From Pseudomonas borbori (lineage in GTDB: Bacteria > Pseudomonadota > Gammaproteobacteria > Pseudomonadales > Pseudomonadaceae): DNA of 64,000 nucleotides. The notes beneath the pieces are model-generated. The model worked only from the letters and a program-made list of their open reading frames with translations. It was not told the origin of the DNA and did no database searches. Position 1 is the first letter of the stretch. Each line of letters starts with the position of its first letter. Where the stretch lies: positions 1 through 64,000 of the forward strand of contig NZ_FOWX01000002.1 of the NCBI RefSeq assembly GCF_900115555.1, in the 5' to 3' direction. Shown here one piece after another: positions 17,392-26,649 of the stretch. Position numbers and translations under genes: made by a program.

Positions 17392-18264
17392 CTAGGGGGC
17401 AAACGACGGAGGATTGACGGCACCCGCTGGCGGGGCCTGCACTGCAGGCGCTGGTGCAGGTTGCGTGCCAGCCCGCTGCAAGGCGCTATCGGGGCGCGCA
17501 TTGGAACTGCCCACACCACTCACGCTGCGGCGCACATCGAGGTTACGCGACACCACCAACACCACCCGCCGGTTGCGTGCCCGGCCATCGGCCGTGGCGT
17601 TATCCGCCACCGGCTGAAACTCACCATAACCCACCGACGCCAAGCGTCCGGGGTTGACCCCATCCATCGCGAGCATGCGCACGATGCTGGCCGCCCGGGC
17701 CGCCGACAACTCCCAATTGGTCGGGTACTGCGCGGTCTTGATCGGCAGATTGTCGGTAAAACCCTCGACATGCACCGGATTCTCGTAAGGCGCCAGAATC
17801 TTGGCAATTTTCTCGACAAGGTCGAATGCCGCATTGTTCGGCAAGGCATCGCCACTGGGGAACAGCAGGCTGGAACTGAGTTCGATCTCGATCCACAACT
17901 CGTTGCCACTCACTTTCAGTTGCTTGGCGTCGATCAGCCCGGCAAACGCCTGGCGCATGCTCTCGGCAATGCCCTGCAGGGAGTCTGCCGCCTGACCGGC
18001 CTGCTCGTCCTCATCGACCAGCGCACGATCCGGCTCGGTGGTGCGCGGCCGCTCATCGCCCACAGGAATCGGCTTGATCGCCCGGTCGGGCTGATTGAAC
18101 ACCCCGGTCAGACTGTCCGAGAGAATCTTGTACTTGCCCTCATTGACCGAGGACATCGAGTACATCACCACAAAGAAGGCAAACAACAGGGTAATGAAGT
18201 CCGCGTAGGAGACCAGCCAGCGCTCGTGGTTTTCGTGCTCTTCGTGGTGCCTGCGACGCGCCAT
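17392..18264 (-). CDS. motD: Flagellar stator protein MotD (MotB-like)
   Basis: 290 residues. One membrane helix (about 18-40, VSYADFITLLFAFFVVMYSMS) contains the ion-binding Asp22. A plug/linker follows, then an OmpA-like peptidoglycan-binding domain at about 120-255 with VEGFTDNLPI, LSAARAASIVRMLAMDGV and SVGYGEFQPVADNATADGRARNRRV. The C-terminal Pro/Ala tail is low complexity. With MotC it forms the second stator set of pseudomonads, used for swarming. It starts 2 bp after motC ends. Confidence 0.95.
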   Translation of the reverse strand: MARRRHHEEHENHERWLVSYADFITLLFAFFVVMYSMSSVNEGKYKILSDSLTGVFNQPDRAIKPIPVGDERPRTTEPDRALVDEDEQAGQAADSLQGIAESMRQAFAGLIDAKQLKVSGNELWIEIELSSSLLFPSGDALPNNAAFDLVEKIAKILAPYENPVHVEGFTDNLPIKTAQYPTNWELSAARAASIVRMLAMDGVNPGRLASVGYGEFQPVADNATADGRARNRRVVLVVSRNLDVRRSVSGVGSSNARPDSALQRAGTQPAPAPAVQAPPAGAVNPPSFAP

Positions 18265-18266
18265 GG

Positions 18267-19007
18267 CTACTCCATGAAGCCTTGCAGCTTCAATTCGATG
18301 GAGCGCGGGTTTTCACCCTCGGCGATCGACAGAATGCCTTCCAGCAACATCTCGCGGTAGCGCGACTGTCGCTGGGCAACGGCCTTGAGCTTGTTGCCGA
18401 TGGGCAGCAACAGCAGGTTGGCAAACCCGACCCCGTAGATGGTGGCGACGAAGGCCACGGCAATCCCGCTGCCGAGCTTGCTCGGATCGGCCAGATTGCC
18501 CATCACATGGATCAGGCCCATCACCGCACCGAGGATGCCGATGGTCGGCGCGTAACCGCCCATGCTCTCGTAGACCTTGGCGGCCTGGATATCGCGGCCC
18601 TCCTGGGTGTACAGATCGACCTCGAGGATGCTGCGAATGGCTTCCGGCTCGGCGCCATCGACCAACAACTGCAAGCCCTTGCGCGCATAGGGATCGGTCT
18701 CGCTATCGGCCACCGCCTCGAGGCCGAGCAGGCCTTCCTTGCGCGCGGTCATGCTCCAGCCGACGACATGTTCGATGCCGCCGACCAGATCGATGTGCGG
18801 CGGGAAGAAAATCCAGCGCAGGATCACCAGGGCCCGCTTGAACACGCTGACCGGCGCCTGCAGGAAGGCCGCGCCCAGGGTGCCGCCAAGCACGATCAAC
18901 GCCGCCGGTCCATTGAGCAGCGCCGCGACATGGCCACCCTCCAGATAGTTGCCACCCAGAATGGCGACGAACGCCAGGATGACCCCGATCAGGCTCAGCA
19001 CATCCAT
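18267..19007 (-). CDS. motC: Flagellar stator protein MotC (MotA-like)
   Basis: 246 residues starting [13 protein letters not shown] at 19007, which touches the cheB stop. Four membrane helices and the conserved MotA cytoplasmic loop (LRKG-type region, PYARKGLQLLVDGAEPEAIRSIL) and VYESMGGYAPTIGILGAVMGLI are visible. It is the proton-channel partner of MotD. A longer frame upstream lies inside cheB and is ignored. Confidence 0.95.
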   Translation of the reverse strand: MDVLSLIGVILAFVAILGGNYLEGGHVAALLNGPAALIVLGGTLGAAFLQAPVSVFKRALVILRWIFFPPHIDLVGGIEHVVGWSMTARKEGLLGLEAVADSETDPYARKGLQLLVDGAEPEAIRSILEVDLYTQEGRDIQAAKVYESMGGYAPTIGILGAVMGLIHVMGNLADPSKLGSGIAVAFVATIYGVGFANLLLLPIGNKLKAVAQRQSRYREMLLEGILSIAEGENPRSIELKLQGFME

Positions 19008-20113
19008 TACACGCACGCCTCGGCCAGATGCCGACCGATATCGTCGAGGCTGTAAATGGCGTCCGCCAGATTGGCTTTGACCACCGCCATCGGCATGCCG
19101 TAGATCACGCAACTGGCCTCGTCCTGCGCCCACACCTGGCTGCCGCCCTGCTTGAGCAGGCGCGCGCCCTCGCGCCCATCGGCACCCATGCCGGTCAAGA
19201 CCACCGCCAGCACCTTGTCGTGGAAGGACTTGGCCGCCGAACCGAAGGTGATGTCGACACAGGGTTTGTAGTTCAGGCGCTCATCGCCCGGCAGAATCCT
19301 CACGGCGCCGCGGCCATCGATCATCATCTGCTTGCCGCCCGGGGCCAGCAGCGCCAGTCCAGGGCGCAACAGGTCGCCGTCCTCGGCCTCCTTGACGCTG
19401 ATCCGGCACAACTTGTCCAGACGCTCGGCAAATGCCTTGGTAAAAGCCGCGGGCATGTGCTGGATCAGCACCAGCGGCGCCGGAAAGTTGCCCGGCAACT
19501 GGGTCAACACGCGCTGCAGCGCCACCGGCCCGCCGGTCGAAGTACCGATGGCCACCAGCCGGTAGGACTTGCGCTTGGGCGCACTCGCGCGCGCAGTAAC
19601 CGTCGCGGGGGTTGGCGCAGGCACGGCGATGCCGGGACGACCGAGGCTACTGAGCGCTGTCGGCTTTCCCAATGCGCTGGCACTCACTACTGGCGCAGCA
19701 ACAAGGCCGCGGCGATTGCTGCGGGCGATGCTGTGCACCTTCTCGCAGAGCAGTTGCTTGACCTTTTCCGGGTTGCGCGAGATGTCTTCGAAATTCTTCG
19801 GCAGGAAATCCACCGCCCCGGCATCCAGCGCATCCAGGGTGACACGCGCGCCTTCGTGGGTCAGCGAGGAAAACATCAACACCGGGGTCGGGCAGCGCTG
19901 CATGATGTTTCGCACGGCCGTGATGCCGTCCATCATTGGCATCTCGTAGTCCATGGTGATCACATCGGGCTTGAGCGCCAGCGCCTGGTCGATGGCTTCG
20001 CGGCCATTGGTCGCCGTACCCACCACCTGAATATTCGGATCGCTCGAGAGAATTTCCGAAACGCGCCGGCGAAAAAAGCCGGAATCGTCCACCACCAACA
20101 CCTTGACCACCAT
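19007..20113 (-). CDS. cheB: Chemotaxis methylesterase/glutamine deamidase CheB
   Basis: 368 residues. The receiver domain 1-125 has the acidic pair D9-D10, phospho-acceptor Asp55 ([12 protein letters not shown]) and a switch lysine (LPKNF). After a ~50-residue Ala/Pro linker the methylesterase domain shows [10 protein letters not shown] (nucleophile Ser), IQHMPAAFT (His) and [11 protein letters not shown] (Asp). The start at 20113 follows GAGGAG. It resets receptor adaptation in the Che pathway encoded alongside. Confidence 0.96.
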   Translation of the reverse strand: MVVKVLVVDDSGFFRRRVSEILSSDPNIQVVGTATNGREAIDQALALKPDVITMDYEMPMMDGITAVRNIMQRCPTPVLMFSSLTHEGARVTLDALDAGAVDFLPKNFEDISRNPEKVKQLLCEKVHSIARSNRRGLVAAPVVSASALGKPTALSSLGRPGIAVPAPTPATVTARASAPKRKSYRLVAIGTSTGGPVALQRVLTQLPGNFPAPLVLIQHMPAAFTKAFAERLDKLCRISVKEAEDGDLLRPGLALLAPGGKQMMIDGRGAVRILPGDERLNYKPCVDITFGSAAKSFHDKVLAVVLTGMGADGREGARLLKQGGSQVWAQDEASCVIYGMPMAVVKANLADAIYSLDDIGRHLAEACV

Positions 20114-20156
20114 AAACACTCCTAAACGGCGCCGCCCCTGGCGGCGCCGCGAACAA

Positions 20157-22322
20157 TCAGATGCGCCGCGCGTAGCGCTTGAGCATGCTCGGCACATCGA
20201 GAATCAAGGCGATACGCCCATCGCCGGTGATGGTCGCGCCGGACATGCCCGGAGTGCCCTGGAGCATCTTGCCCAGTGGTTTGATCACCACTTCCTCCTG
20301 ACCGACCAGCTGGTCGACGACGAAGCCAATGCGCTGGCTACCGACAGTGAGAATCACCACATGGCCCTCGCCCTGCTCCTCATGGGCGGCGCTGCGTACC
20401 AGCCAGCGCTTGAGGTAGAACAGCGGCAATGCCTTGTCGCGCACGATCACCACTTCCTGGCCGTCGACCACGTTGGTACGCGAGAGGTCGAGGTGGAAAA
20501 TCTCGTTGACGTTGACCAGCGGGAAGGCGAACGCCTGGTTGCCCAGCATCACCATCAGGGTCGGCATGATCGCCAGGGTCAGCGGTACCTTGATGACGAT
20601 CTTCGAGCCCTGGCCCTTGACCGAGAACACGTTGACCGTGCCGTTGAGTTGGGAAATCTTGGTCTTCACCACGTCCATGCCGACGCCGCGGCCGGACACA
20701 TCGGATATCTCGGTCTTGGTCGAGAAACCCGGGGCGAAGATCAGGTTGTAGCACTCGAACTCGTTGAGCCGGTCGGCCGCGTCCTTGTCCAGCAGGCCCT
20801 TCTCCACGGCCTTGGCGCGCAGCACGTCGGCGTCCATGCCTTTGCCGTCATCGGAGATCGACAGCAGGATATGATCGCCTTCCTGCTCGGCCGACAGCAC
20901 CACCTTGCCGCCGCGCGACTTGCCCGCGGCCTCGCGCTCTTGCGGGGTTTCGATGCCATGGTCGACGGCGTTGCGCACCAGGTGCACCAGCGGATCGGCC
21001 AGCGCCTCGACCAGGTTCTTGTCGAGGTCGGTTTCCTCACCGACCAGTTCCAGATTGATCTCTTTCTTCAGGCTGCGCGCCAGATCGCGGACCAGGCGCG
21101 GGAAGCGGCCGAAGACCTTCTTGATCGGCTGCATGCGCGTCTTCATCACCGCCGTCTGCAGATCCGCGGTGACCACGTCGAGGTTGGAGACGGCCTTGGC
21201 CATGGCCTCATCGGCGCTGTTGGAGCCCAGGCGCACCAGGCGGTTACGCACCAGCACCAGCTCGCCGACCATGTTCATGATCTCGTCCAGGCGCGCGGTA
21301 TCCACCCGCACGGTGGTTTCCGCTTCGCTGGGCGCTGACGCCTTGTCGGCGACTGCGGCGGCCGGCGCCGACGCTTTCGACGGGGCAACCTTGGCTGCGG
21401 GTTTGGCCACAGACTGAGCGGCTGCCGCAGGTTTAGCCGGAGTTAGCGCGGCGGGCACCTTGGCGATCGCGGCCGGCTCGACGAACTTGCCCTTGCCGTG
21501 CAGCTGATCGAGCAATGCCTCGAATTCGTCGTCGCTGATTTCATCGCTTGCCGCGGGCGCCGCGACCTGAGGCGGCGCAACGGCCGCTGCCGGGGCGGCG
21601 AACTGACCCTTGCCATGCAACTGGTCGAGCAGCGCCTCGAATTCGTCGTCGCTGATCTCGTCACTGACGGCGGCAGGTGCGGGTTGCAGCGCGACATTGG
21701 CGACCACTGGCGGCGGGGCGAACTGGCCCTTGCCATGCAACTCGTCGAGCAGCGACTCGAACTCGTCATCGCTGATTTCGTCGCTGCCAACGCTGGTGCT
21801 CGCCGCCTGGCCGGGCGCTTGGGTCAGCGCATCGAGCAACTGCTCGAACTCGCTGTCGGTGATATCGCCAGCGGCTAACGCTGGCGCCTCGACAACAGCC
21901 TCGGTAACGGGCTGCGCCAGCGCAACGGCAGCCGCCGGTTCGGCCAGACGCGCCAGGGCCGCCAGCAATTCGCGCGTGGCCGGCGTCGGCGTGACGCGCT
22001 CGCGCACTTCGCTGAACATGCCGTTGACCGCATCCAGCGCTTCCAGCACTACATCCATCAATTCGGAGTCGACGCGCCGCTCACCCTTGCGCAGGATGTC
22101 GAAGACGTTTTCTGCGATATGGCAGCATTCCACCAACTCATTGAGCTGGAGAAAACCGGCACCACCTTTGACGGTATGGAACCCGCGAAAAATAGCGTTG
22201 AGCAGATTCATGTCGTCCGGGCGACTCTCCAGCTCTACAAGCTGTTCGGACAGTAGTTCAAGAATCTCGCCGGCCTCCACCAGGAAGTCCTGGAGGATTT
22301 CTTCATCGGCGCCGAAGCTCAT
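20157..22322 (-). CDS. cheA: Chemotaxis histidine kinase CheA
   Basis: 721 residues. The P1 Hpt domain (1-105) has the phospho-acceptor His49 in [14 protein letters not shown] long Ala/Pro linker (about 150-360) holds four repeats of the type [13 protein letters not shown], three of them followed by LHGKG. Dimerisation, ATPase (N-box [17 protein letters not shown]1 DDGKGMD; G2 GRGVGMDVV) and CheW-like P5 domains follow. The start at 22322 gives [10 protein letters not shown] as in other pseudomonads. It phosphorylates CheY and CheB. Confidence 0.96.
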   Translation of the reverse strand: MSFGADEEILQDFLVEAGEILELLSEQLVELESRPDDMNLLNAIFRGFHTVKGGAGFLQLNELVECCHIAENVFDILRKGERRVDSELMDVVLEALDAVNGMFSEVRERVTPTPATRELLAALARLAEPAAAVALAQPVTEAVVEAPALAAGDITDSEFEQLLDALTQAPGQAASTSVGSDEISDDEFESLLDELHGKGQFAPPPVVANVALQPAPAAVSDEISDDEFEALLDQLHGKGQFAAPAAAVAPPQVAAPAASDEISDDEFEALLDQLHGKGKFVEPAAIAKVPAALTPAKPAAAAQSVAKPAAKVAPSKASAPAAAVADKASAPSEAETTVRVDTARLDEIMNMVGELVLVRNRLVRLGSNSADEAMAKAVSNLDVVTADLQTAVMKTRMQPIKKVFGRFPRLVRDLARSLKKEINLELVGEETDLDKNLVEALADPLVHLVRNAVDHGIETPQEREAAGKSRGGKVVLSAEQEGDHILLSISDDGKGMDADVLRAKAVEKGLLDKDAADRLNEFECYNLIFAPGFSTKTEISDVSGRGVGMDVVKTKISQLNGTVNVFSVKGQGSKIVIKVPLTLAIMPTLMVMLGNQAFAFPLVNVNEIFHLDLSRTNVVDGQEVVIVRDKALPLFYLKRWLVRSAAHEEQGEGHVVILTVGSQRIGFVVDQLVGQEEVVIKPLGKMLQGTPGMSGATITGDGRIALILDVPSMLKRYARRI

Positions 22323-22332
22323 AGACGTGCTC

Positions 22333-23121
22333 CTAAAATCCCAGGCTGGAAAGCAGATCGTCGACATCATCCTGATTGGATGCGACGTCTTCACGCTTAT
22401 CGGCATGAATCTGCGGACCTTCACCGTGGGAAGGCTTTTTTTGTTGTTCTTGTTCGGCACGCAGCACGGCGTGGTCATGCTCGATACCGGCAAAGCGGTC
22501 GACCTGGCTGGCCATCAGCACCAGTTTGAGCAGGTTGCTTTCCACTTCGGTGACCAGCTGGGTCACCCGCTTGATCACCTGACCGGTCAGGTCCTGATAG
22601 TCCTGGGCGAGCAAAATATCGTTGAGATGGGCCGACACCTGGACGCTGTCGCGCTCGCTGCTGGCGAGGAACAGTTCGATGCGCTTGGCCAGGTCACGAA
22701 AGCCGTCAGCGCCCAGTTCCCGACGCATGAAGCGGCCCCAGTCGGCACTCAGGCGCTGCGCTTCGCTGCCGATGCCATTGACCAGCGGTGAACTCTGTTC
22801 GACCAGGTCCATGGTGCGATTGGCCGCATTCTCGGTCATCGTCACCACATAGTTCAGGCGTTCGGTGGCGTCGGCGATTTGCGACACTTCCTTGGCATGC
22901 GGCACCCGTGGATCGAGCTGGAAATTGACGATGGCGTTATGCAGCTCGCGCGTCAGTTTGCCGACCTCGTGATACAGACCACGGTCGCGCACCTTGTTGA
23001 TATCGTTGATCAGTTGTACCGCTTCGCCAAAATCGCCGTGTTCCAGGCTGTCCACCAATTGGCGCGCGTGAATTTTCAGGGTCGACTCGACGTCACCCTG
23101 AGCGCAGTCATCGTATTCCAT
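22333..23121 (-). CDS. cheZ: CheY-P phosphatase CheZ
   Basis: 262 residues starting MEYDDCAQGD. A long four-helix-type core contains the catalytic segment LLAQDYQDLTGQVIKRV with the active Gln. The C-terminal NQDDVDDLLSSLGF is the CheY-binding peptide. It lies 10 bp upstream of cheA and follows cheY by 19 bp. Confidence 0.95.
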   Translation of the reverse strand: MEYDDCAQGDVESTLKIHARQLVDSLEHGDFGEAVQLINDINKVRDRGLYHEVGKLTRELHNAIVNFQLDPRVPHAKEVSQIADATERLNYVVTMTENAANRTMDLVEQSSPLVNGIGSEAQRLSADWGRFMRRELGADGFRDLAKRIELFLASSERDSVQVSAHLNDILLAQDYQDLTGQVIKRVTQLVTEVESNLLKLVLMASQVDRFAGIEHDHAVLRAEQEQQKKPSHGEGPQIHADKREDVASNQDDVDDLLSSLGF

Positions 23122-23140
23122 AGTGCCCTCGCGGCAGACA

Positions 23141-23515
23141 TCAGCCGTTGACCCGCTCGAAGATTTTTTCAATCTTTTCTTTCAGCACCTGGGCCGTGAA
23201 CGGTTTGACCACATAGCCATTCACCCCGGCTTGTGCGGCCTCGATGATCTGATCGCGTTTCGCTTCGGCGGTCACCATCAACACCGGCAGGTGCTTCAGG
23301 CGCTCGTCGGCGCGCACCGCACGCAACAAGTCGATCCCGGTCATGCCTGGCATATTCCAGTCAGTCACCAGAAAATCGAAACTGCCGCTGTGCAGCATCG
23401 GCAATGCAGTGGTGCCGTCATCGGCCTCTGCGGTATTGGTAAACCCCAAATCGCGCAGGAGGTTCTTGATGATCCGGCGCATCGTTGAAAAGTCGTCAAC
23501 GATGAGGATTTTCAT
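23141..23515 (-). CDS. cheY: Chemotaxis response regulator CheY
   Basis: 124 residues, a single receiver domain: acidic pair D7-D8 ([12 protein letters not shown]), phospho-acceptor Asp52 ([12 protein letters not shown]), T/S at [10 protein letters not shown] and the switch lysine in VVKPF. The start at 23515 (MKILIV) is preferred over an ATG four codons earlier by comparison with the family length. Phosphorylated CheY binds FliM and reverses the motor. Confidence 0.96.
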   Translation of the reverse strand: MKILIVDDFSTMRRIIKNLLRDLGFTNTAEADDGTTALPMLHSGSFDFLVTDWNMPGMTGIDLLRAVRADERLKHLPVLMVTAEAKRDQIIEAAQAGVNGYVVKPFTAQVLKEKIEKIFERVNG

Positions 23516-23641
23516 GTTTTTGTCCAAGTCGACCTCCGTACAGTCCCAAACGAACCCAGCACCTGGGCACGCTTTTAATCGTGAAACCGGCCCGACAGGC
23601 CGCTGCGAAACTACCCCACTCGCCAGATTTCCAACGGACTG

Positions 23642-24388
23642 CTATCTCGCTCGCCATTCCCCCAGCCGCGCCCGCAGACGTGCGGCACACTGGCTATGCA
23701 ACTGGCTGACGCGCGATTCGCTAACCCCCAGAACCTCACCAATTTCCTTGAGATTCAGTTCCTCATCGTAATACAGCGCCAACACCAGCCGCTCCCGCTC
23801 GGGCAAGTGACCGATGGCATCGGCCAATGCGCCCTGGAAGCGCTCGTCTTCCAGCTCTCGCGAAGGTTCGGAATGGGTGGAACTGGCGTCTTCGTGCAGC
23901 CCGCCATGTTCGCCGTCCTGCAGCAGGTCGTCGAAACTGAACAGGCGGCTGCCCAAAGTGTCGCCAAGAATGCCGTAGTAATCCTCGAGACTCAATTGGA
24001 GTTCGGCCGCAACCTCTTGATCTTTAGCATCTCGACCGGTTCTGGCTTCAATTACCCGTATTGCGTCGCTGACCATGCGGCTGTTGCGGTGCACCGAACG
24101 CGGCGCCCAATCGCCTTTGCGCACCTCATCGAGCATCGAACCGCGAATACGGATGCCGGCAAAGGTTTCGAAACTGGCACCCTTACTGGAGTCGTATTTC
24201 TTCGAGGCTTCGAGCAGGCCGATCATCCCGGCCTGGATCAAGTCATCCACCTGCACATTGGCCGGCAGGCGCGCCAGCAAGTGATAGGCAATCCGCTTGA
24301 CCAGGGGCGCATGGCGCTCGATCAACTGGTGCTGGGCGTCCTGGGTCTGAGCCTTGCTGTACATACGAAGTCCAGAAGCTGCTGTCAT
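23642..24388 (-). CDS. fliA: Flagellar sigma-28 factor FliA
   Basis: 248 residues, MTAASGLRMYSKAQTQ. Region 2 (LIERHAPLVKRIAYHLLARLPANVQVDDLIQAGMIGLLEA) and FETFAGIRIRGSMLDEVRKGDWAPRSV, then region 4 (LNLKEIGEVLGVSESRVSQLHSQ) are intact. It transcribes late flagellar genes; a matching promoter lies upstream of fliC (55192-55218). The start overlaps the fleN stop by 4 bp, giving the fixed fleN-fliA order of pseudomonads. Anti-sigma FlgM is not in the window. Confidence 0.97.
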   Translation of the reverse strand: MTAASGLRMYSKAQTQDAQHQLIERHAPLVKRIAYHLLARLPANVQVDDLIQAGMIGLLEASKKYDSSKGASFETFAGIRIRGSMLDEVRKGDWAPRSVHRNSRMVSDAIRVIEARTGRDAKDQEVAAELQLSLEDYYGILGDTLGSRLFSFDDLLQDGEHGGLHEDASSTHSEPSRELEDERFQGALADAIGHLPERERLVLALYYDEELNLKEIGEVLGVSESRVSQLHSQCAARLRARLGEWRAR

Positions 24389-25215
24389 ATGGCCGTATCC
24401 GCGGCCGGTTGCTGCACCAGACGCTCGACGAAGAACTCCAGATGGCCGCGCGGATTGGCCGGTAGCGGCCAGGCATCGACTTTCTGGGCAATCGCCTTGA
24501 ACGCCAGGGAACACTTCGAACGCGGGAATGCTTCGTAGACCGCGCGCTGCTTCTGCACGGCCTTGCGTACCGATTCATCGTAAGGCACCGCGCCGACGTA
24601 CTGCAGCGCGACATCGAGGAAGCGGTCGGTAACCTTGGTCAGCTTGGCAAACAGGTTGCGGCCTTCCTGCGGGCTGTGCGCCATATTCGCCAGGACGCGG
24701 AAACGGCTCATGCCATGGTCGCGATTGAGCAGCTTGATCAGGGCATAGGCATCGGTGATCGAGGTCGGCTCGTCACACACCACCACCAGCACTTCCTGGG
24801 CGGCGCGGACGAAGCTGACCACCGAGTCGCCAATACCGGCGGCGGTATCGACGATCAACACATCGAGGTTGTCGCTGATATCGCTGAAGGCCTGGATCAG
24901 GCCGGCATGCTGCATCGGCGAGAGCTGCACCATGCTCTGCGTGCCGGAGGCCGCGGGCACGATACGAATGCCACCGGGGCCTTGCAGCACCACATCGCGC
25001 AGTTCGCACTCGCCACTGATCACATCGGCCAGTGTGCGCTTGGCCGTCAAGCCCAGCAGCACGTCTATGTTGGCCAGGCCCAGGTCGGCGTCCATCACCA
25101 TCACCCGCCGACCGAGGTCAGCCAGCGCCAGCGCCAGATTCACCGACACATTGGTCTTGCCGACGCCGCCCTTGCCGCCGGTCACCGCAATCACCTGTAC
25201 GGGATGCATACCCAT
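24385..25215 (-). CDS. fleN: Flagellar number regulator FleN (FlhG)
   Basis: 276 residues starting MGMHPVQVIAVTGGKGGVGKTNVS. It has a deviant Walker A (KGGVGKTN), MDADLGLANIDVLLGL and IVDTAAGI, typical of the MinD/FlhG family. FleN binds FleQ and restrains it, limiting the cell to one polar flagellum. Upstream in-frame residues are not FleN-like. It lies between flhF and fliA. Confidence 0.95.
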   Translation of the reverse strand: MGMHPVQVIAVTGGKGGVGKTNVSVNLALALADLGRRVMVMDADLGLANIDVLLGLTAKRTLADVISGECELRDVVLQGPGGIRIVPAASGTQSMVQLSPMQHAGLIQAFSDISDNLDVLIVDTAAGIGDSVVSFVRAAQEVLVVVCDEPTSITDAYALIKLLNRDHGMSRFRVLANMAHSPQEGRNLFAKLTKVTDRFLDVALQYVGAVPYDESVRKAVQKQRAVYEAFPRSKCSLAFKAIAQKVDAWPLPANPRGHLEFFVERLVQQPAADTAI

Positions 25216-25332
25216 GTTATCTACACACCTTGTCTGACTTCGCCTGAAACCATGTGGCTGTTTGTACTCCGTCAAGCCACTGGCGGATACCACGCTTCGC
25301 CGCATATCGCTGAATCACTGCCGCAGCGGCCA

Positions 25333-26634
25333 TCAACCGGCGCGCCGCGCCGGATGTTGATAAAGCCCGGCAAACATCTCGGCCATCGTATCTTCGCTGG
25401 GGTCCTCGGCATTCTGCAGCCCCACCGCACGACTCACCAACTGGTGGCTGCGCGGCACCTGCAAATCATCCGGAATCCGCGGTCCATCGGTCAGATAGGC
25501 TACCGGTAGACGCTGGCCAATAGCCAGACCTAAAACCTCGCCCAGACTGGTGGCCTCATCCAGCTTGGTCAGGATGCAGCCGGAAAGACCGCAGCGCTTG
25601 TAGCTGTGGTAGGCGGCCTTGAGCACCTGGCTCTGGCTGGTGGCGGCCAGGACCAGGTAATTCCTGGCCTTGATGCCGCGACTGGCCAGGGTCTCGAGCT
25701 GCATGTGCAGGGCGGGGTCGCTGGCCGGCAGGCCGGCGCTGTCGATCAAGACCACGCGTTTGCGCGCCAGGGGCGCCAGGGCCTGGGTCAACGACTGTCC
25801 CGGATCGACCAGGGTCACCGGCACATTGAGAATACGGCCCAGGGTCTTCAGTTGTTCCTGGGCGCCGATCCGATAGCTGTCCAGACTGACCAGGGCGACA
25901 TGCTGGGCGCCGTACTTGAGCACGTAACGCGCGGCCAGCTTGGCCAGGGTCGTGGTTTTACCCATGCCGGCCGGGCCGACCAGGGCAATCACCCCGCCCT
26001 CCTCCAGCGGCTCCTGCTGCGGCGTTTCAATCGCACGCGCCAGGTGAGCGAGCAACATACCCCAGGCCTGGCGCGGCTCGGCGACAGTCGCCACGCGCTC
26101 GAGCAACACCCGCGACAACTCGGCGGGCAGGCCCATGCGTTGCAGGCGCCGCCACAGGTTGGCCTGTTGCGGCCGGCGCGCTTGCATCTGCCCCCAGGCC
26201 ATGGAGCCCAGCTGGCCTTCGAGCAACTCGCGCAAGCCGTGCAACTCGGAGCGCATGGCCTCCAGCGCACCCTGGTCGCTGGCCGTCATGGGCGCCGGCG
26301 CGGCCATGTGCAGCGCGCTATCCAGGCTGTCGAGCGGCGCCGCCGGCTGTTCGACGAACAGCTGGCGATCCTTGCCGGCATCGGCCTGCGTACGGGTCAC
26401 CAGTTCGGCCTGAGCCGAGGCGATACGCGCCTGGGTCTGGCGCAACTCGGCTTCCAGTGCCGGGTTCGGCTGGCGGGCGGGGGCGGCGGGAATCTGGTAG
26501 TCCAGTGCGGCAGTCAACTCGACGCCGCCGGCAACCCGGCGGTTGCCGATGATCGAGGCGTCCGCGCCCAGCTCGTCGCGGACCAGCTTCATGGCTTGGC
26601 GCATATCGGCAGCGAAAAAGCGTTTGACCTGCAT
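25333..26634 (-). CDS. flhF: Flagellar placement GTPase FlhF
   Basis: 433 residues. The N-terminal B domain begins MQVKRFFAADMRQAMKLVRDELG; a variable Gln/Ala-rich middle is followed by the SRP-type NG GTPase: P-loop GPAGMGKTTTLAKLA (about 220-235), SLDSYRIGAQEQLK, LIDSAGL and TKLDEATSLGEVLG. FlhF marks the pole for flagellar assembly and works with FleN and FlhA. It is 15 bp downstream of flhA. Confidence 0.95.
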   Translation of the reverse strand: MQVKRFFAADMRQAMKLVRDELGADASIIGNRRVAGGVELTAALDYQIPAAPARQPNPALEAELRQTQARIASAQAELVTRTQADAGKDRQLFVEQPAAPLDSLDSALHMAAPAPMTASDQGALEAMRSELHGLRELLEGQLGSMAWGQMQARRPQQANLWRRLQRMGLPAELSRVLLERVATVAEPRQAWGMLLAHLARAIETPQQEPLEEGGVIALVGPAGMGKTTTLAKLAARYVLKYGAQHVALVSLDSYRIGAQEQLKTLGRILNVPVTLVDPGQSLTQALAPLARKRVVLIDSAGLPASDPALHMQLETLASRGIKARNYLVLAATSQSQVLKAAYHSYKRCGLSGCILTKLDEATSLGEVLGLAIGQRLPVAYLTDGPRIPDDLQVPRSHQLVSRAVGLQNAEDPSEDTMAEMFAGLYQHPARRAG

Positions 26635-26649
26635 GGCCTGTTACCTCGG

